A stretch of DNA of 9,294 nt, taken from NCBI GenBank assembly GCA_018224345.1, contig JAGTUW010000275.1, positions 1 to 9,294 of the forward strand. Direction: 5' to 3'. The notes under the pieces were generated by a model that searched no databases, was not told the DNA's origin, and worked only from the letters and a program-made list of their open reading frames with translations. The stretch comes from Bacteroidota bacterium. Lineage in GTDB: Bacteria; Bacteroidota; Ignavibacteria; SZUA-365. A program made the translations under genes and the position numbers. Within the stretch, counting starts at the first letter, position 1; each line of letters opens with the position of its first letter. Below, in pieces: positions 6,663 through 9,294 of the stretch.

Positions 6663-7748
6663 TTATTTGTGCGCAGCGTAGAACGTTTCCATGAATTTCG
6701 CGAGCGCTTCGACACTCTCGACCGGACATGCGTTGTAGATCGAGGCGCGGCAACCACCGACCGAGCGATGTCCCTTGAGTCCATACATATTCAAGGTTTT
6801 CGCTTCGGCGATAAATTTGGCCTCCAGTTCCTCGCTCGGTAAACGGAAGGTCACGTTCATCAACGAACGGTCCTCCTTCTTCGCAACAGCTCCTTTATAA
6901 AAGTCACTCAGGTTGTCAAACATGTCATAGAGCAACGCGGCCTTTTTCTCATTGCGTTCCTGCATGACGGCAAGCCCGCCTTCGCTCTTGATCCATTCAA
7001 GCGTTTTACCTACCACAAAAATCGGGAAGACAGGAGGCGTGTTGAACATCGATTCCTTTGCCACATGCGTCTTGTACTTGAGCATCGTGGGGATATCGGT
7101 TTTTGCCTTTTCCTCGATCCAGGATTTTTTCACCACGACCAGCGTCACACCGGCTGGGCCCAGATTTTTCTGAGCGCCGGCATATATCATACTGTAGCGT
7201 GAGAAATCCAGCTCACGACTGAAAATATCCGATGACATATCGCAGACCAGTGGCACGTCTCCGGTATCCGGTGTCCCCTTGAACTCGGTTCCATAAATCG
7301 TATTGTTTGAAGTGAAATGCACGTAATCCGCGTCACCGGAGAACACCAGATTCCCGGGGATGTAATTGAAATTCGCATCTTCCGAAGAAGCAACTACGAC
7401 GGTCTCTCCCATCATCTTCGCTTCCTTTATCGCTTTCGTAGCCCATTCGCCGGTATTGATATACTCGGCCTTGCGATGTAGAAAATTCATCGGCAGCATT
7501 GCAAATTGCGTGCTTGCACCCCCACCGAGGAACAGGACCGCGTAATCCTCTGCGGACAACCCCATCAGTTCAAGGACATCCGCCTGCGCTTTCTGAACGA
7601 CGGCATCGAATTCCTTCGAGCGGTGACTGATCTCCATGATGGACATTCCAAGACCGGCAAAATCGTATGCAGCGTCTCTTGCGGCTTCAACGACGGACAA
7701 CGGCAAAACCGCAGGTCCGGCAAAGAAATTATGTGCGCGCGTAGCCAT
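6663..7748 (-). CDS. serC: Phosphoserine aminotransferase
   Basis: A 361-residue PLP enzyme, usually a dimer, of class V aminotransferase type. It converts 3-phosphohydroxypyruvate plus glutamate to 3-phosphoserine in serine synthesis; family members also act in pyridoxine synthesis. Visible features: NFFAGPAVLP at the start, HR at 42-43, GGGAST (75-80) in the cofactor phosphate loop, W102, D170 in CDMSSD, and K194 in GAQKNLGPAG as the Schiff-base lysine. The substrate-binding set H327/R328 and R334 lies in GHRSVGGCR. These positions match the E. coli enzyme closely, and the length is normal. The start is set by AGGAG, 6 bases upstream of the ATG (complement of 7755-7759). It is divergent from serA across 246 bases and ends at a strong terminator, so it is probably monocistronic. 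Confidence 0.97.
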   Translation of the reverse strand: MATRAHNFFAGPAVLPLSVVEAARDAAYDFAGLGMSIMEISHRSKEFDAVVQKAQADVLELMGLSAEDYAVLFLGGGASTQFAMLPMNFLHRKAEYINTGEWATKAIKEAKMMGETVVVASSEDANFNYIPGNLVFSGDADYVHFTSNNTIYGTEFKGTPDTGDVPLVCDMSSDIFSRELDFSRYSMIYAGAQKNLGPAGVTLVVVKKSWIEEKAKTDIPTMLKYKTHVAKESMFNTPPVFPIFVVGKTLEWIKSEGGLAVMQERNEKKAALLYDMFDNLSDFYKGAVAKKEDRSLMNVTFRLPSEELEAKFIAEAKTLNMYGLKGHRSVGGCRASIYNACPVESVEALAKFMETFYAAHK

Positions 7749-7807
7749 GAAATACTCCTGCCAAAAAATGATCGAATAACTGACGAACCAGCCATTACGC
7801 CAGTTCT

Positions 7808-7836
7808 GATATAAACATACGCATCTTTCCCGACAT
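7808..7836 (-). promoter_or_regulatory. Weak candidate promoter of serC
   Basis: On the minus strand, ATGTCG (complement of 7831-7836), 17 bases, TATATC (complement of 7808-7813): three of six and four of six matches. It would give a leader of roughly 50 bases. It is the best pair I found, but not a strong one. Confidence 0.25.
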
Positions 7837-7883
7837 CGCCATACATAACTCCGGTTTGTGCCTGCAAACGCTTTTCGCTACTT

Positions 7884-7912
7884 TTGTCAGACAGACGGAA
7901 CGGAAATCGCAT
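7884..7912 (+). promoter_or_regulatory. Weak candidate promoter of serA
   Basis: TTGTCA (7884-7889), 17 bases, TCGCAT (7907-7912). The -35 hexamer and spacing equal those proposed for the GyaR-like gene at 5501, but the -10 box is poor (three of six). The leader would include the hairpin CCCGC/GCGGG (7921-7935) and the dyad at 7938-7959. TTGGGT (7941) with TCATAT (7965) is an alternative, also weak. Confidence 0.25.
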
Positions 7913-7937
7913 GGGCGGTTCCCGCTTTCCGCGGGGC

Positions 7938-7959
7938 ACATTGGGTCAACGCCCCATGT
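7938..7959. promoter_or_regulatory. Operator-like dyad upstream of serA
   Basis: ACATTGGG and CCCCATGT flank a 6-base centre (TCAACG); seven of eight positions are complementary, and two further GC pairs are possible outside single bulges (7936-7962). It ends 35 bases before the serA start. It could bind a dimeric regulator serving the divergent serC/serA pair, or fold in the serA leader. Confidence 0.3.
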
Positions 7960-7994
7960 TGCGATCATATCACACATAAGACGCGGAGTTCGTC

Positions 7995-8903
7995 ATGAAA
8001 ATCCTCATCACCGACGGTATTTCGGAAAACGGCGCTCGCCTGCTGCAGGAAGCTGGCCACGAAGTAGTGCAACAAAAGCTCTCTCCGGAAGAGCTTCTCA
8101 AGGAAATCGGCAACTATCATGCGTTGCTCGTACGCTCGGCAACGAAAGTCCGCCAGGATGCCATTGATGCCGGAAGTCAACTCAAAGTAATCGGGCGCGG
8201 CGGGGTCGGACTCGACAACATCGATGTCGCGTACGCGAAAGAAAAAGGAATCGCTGTCCTCAACACACCGGGCGCTTCCTCAATCTCGGTCGCGGAACTC
8301 GCCATCGCACACATGTTTGCCATCTGTCGCTTCGTCCATATCAGTAATGTGGAGATGCGGCAGGGAGCATGGCCGAAAAAGGACTACAGTAAGGGAATGG
8401 AATTGACTGGAAAGACGCTCGGACTCATCGGCTTCGGGAATATCGGGCAGGAAACCGCGAAGCGTGCGCTGGGGATCGGAATGACTGTTATCGCCACCGA
8501 CCCCTTCGTCAAAACAACGGACATGGATGTCCGGCTTGTGAGCAAGGATGAACTCCTGGCCCAGGCCGATGTTATCAGTCTCCATATTCCATTCATCAAG
8601 GAACATGGTCCGACCATCACCGCCGCTGAATTCGCCAAAATGAAAGACGGCGTCCTGCTGGTAAACTGTGCACGCGGCGGTGTCGTCGTGGAGACGGATC
8701 TGGTTGACGCACTCAATTCAGGCAAGGTCCGCGCCGCCGGGGTCGACGTTTTTGAAAACGAACCCGTCACTGACGCACAGTCCGAACTCATCAACCACCC
8801 CCGCGTTTCGGTGACACCGCATATCGGCGCTTCAACCGCTGAGGGGCAGGCACGCGTCGGTGTGGAAATCGCCGAACGCGTCATCGAAGCACTCAAGTCC
8901 TGA
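7995..8903 (+). CDS. serA: D-3-phosphoglycerate dehydrogenase, short form without ACT domain
   Basis: A 302-residue cytoplasmic enzyme that oxidises 3-phosphoglycerate to 3-phosphohydroxypyruvate, the first step of serine synthesis. It has the family's GRGGVGLDNIDVAYAKEKGI and NTPGASSISVAELAIAHM. The Rossmann motif GFGNIG is at 146-151, with D169 (IATDPF) at the end of the second strand, fitting NAD specificity. The catalytic set is R227 (NCARGG), E256 (FENEP) and H276 (PHIGAST). The ACT and intervening domains of long SerA proteins are absent, so feedback inhibition through an ACT domain is not expected. GGAG at 7985-7988 lies 6 bases before the ATG. serC diverges upstream and a DUF1015 gene follows after 22 bases, probably co-transcribed. 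Its sequence differs clearly from the GyaR-like enzyme in the same window. Assignment as SerA rests on motifs plus the serC neighbour. Confidence 0.93.
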   Translation: MKILITDGISENGARLLQEAGHEVVQQKLSPEELLKEIGNYHALLVRSATKVRQDAIDAGSQLKVIGRGGVGLDNIDVAYAKEKGIAVLNTPGASSISVAELAIAHMFAICRFVHISNVEMRQGAWPKKDYSKGMELTGKTLGLIGFGNIGQETAKRALGIGMTVIATDPFVKTTDMDVRLVSKDELLAQADVISLHIPFIKEHGPTITAAEFAKMKDGVLLVNCARGGVVVETDLVDALNSGKVRAAGVDVFENEPVTDAQSELINHPRVSVTPHIGASTAEGQARVGVEIAERVIEALKS

Positions 8904-8925
8904 TCATCACGAACCAAGAGAAGAA

Positions 8926-9294
8926 ATGGCTACCATACGACCATTCCGGGCCTGGCGCCCAAAGGCAGAATTTGCGGCCCAGGTGGCTGCAAAACCATAC
9001 GACGTACTGAATTCCGATGAAGCACGTGCGGAAGTGGCTGGCAATCCGCTCTCATTCCTGCACGTTGGCAAACCGGAAGTGGATCTCGATATGTCGATCG
9101 ATATCCATGACCCTATCATTTACGAGAAGGGCCGGGAGAATTTGATCAAACTCATCGATGACGGTATCCTCACAGAGGACACCACACCCTGTCTCTACCT
9201 GTACGCGCAAACCATGGGCGGCCATACGCAATACGGTCTCGTCGGCTGCGCAGCGGTGGAGGAATACTGGGATAATACGATCAAAAAACACGAA
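8926..9294 (+). CDS. DUF1015 family protein (3'-partial)
   Basis: The first 123 residues of a DUF1015 protein; the frame runs off the right edge, and full-length members are about 400 residues. It begins MATIRPFRAWRPKAEFAAQV, then KPYDVLNSDEAR, NPLSFLHVGKPE, YEKGRENLIKLI, YLYAQTMGGHTQYGLVGC and IKKHE, the standard family landmarks in order. No signal peptide or membrane segment is visible, so it is probably cytoplasmic. Function is unknown. The ATG follows serA by 22 bases, preceded by the purine-rich AGAGAAG (8917-8923), and no promoter or terminator separates them, so a serA operon is likely. I recall DUF1015 genes next to serA/serC in other Bacteroidota, which suggests a role linked to serine or phosphoserine. 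The biochemical activity cannot be read from this fragment. Confidence 0.9.
   Translation, partial: MATIRPFRAWRPKAEFAAQVAAKPYDVLNSDEARAEVAGNPLSFLHVGKPEVDLDMSIDIHDPIIYEKGRENLIKLIDDGILTEDTTPCLYLYAQTMGGHTQYGLVGCAAVEEYWDNTIKKHE

Overview
The window looks like chromosomal DNA from a free-living, moderately GC-rich member of the Bacteroidota/Chlorobiota (FCB) group. The main evidence is two neighbouring secreted proteins, each ending in a type A sorting domain of the type IX secretion system (T9SS). The second carries the motif YQNYPNPFNPSTTISYQL, a form I associate with Ignavibacteria/Kapabacteria-like lineages rather than classical Bacteroidia. The placement is inference from motifs; no phylogenetic marker was compared. 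I see no mobile element, CRISPR array, tRNA or rRNA.

Layout from left to right: (1) the 3' part of an rRNA pseudouridine synthase gene (rluB-like), whose frame is open to the left edge; (2) a 260-base gap that is unusually structured for its size, with a possible 18-codon leader ORF behind a consensus ribosome binding site, a possible three-way-junction RNA, and two mutually exclusive hairpins just before the next ribosome binding site; (3) a secreted M1 zinc aminopeptidase with a T9SS sorting domain; (4) a second T9SS-exported protein of unknown function with its own sigma70-like promoter and a strong terminator; (5) a glyoxylate/hydroxypyruvate reductase-like dehydrogenase with a plausible promoter; (6) serC on the minus strand, converging on the reductase and closed by a minus-strand terminator; (7) a 246-base divergent regulatory region; (8) serA on the plus strand, followed after 22 bases by (9) the start of a DUF1015 gene that runs off the right edge.

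Functionally there are two blocks. The left block, after the ribosome-modification gene, encodes exported proteins: a peptidase and a probable repeat/propeller-type surface protein that share an export route. The right block is serine metabolism. SerA oxidises 3-phosphoglycerate and SerC transaminates the product to phosphoserine; a GyaR-like reductase that could act on hydroxypyruvate or glyoxylate lies next to them. No phosphoserine phosphatase (SerB) is visible, and the gene behind serA is the uncharacterised DUF1015 family, which makes it the most interesting protein-level lead. The most interesting non-coding lead is the leader region at about 932-1157.
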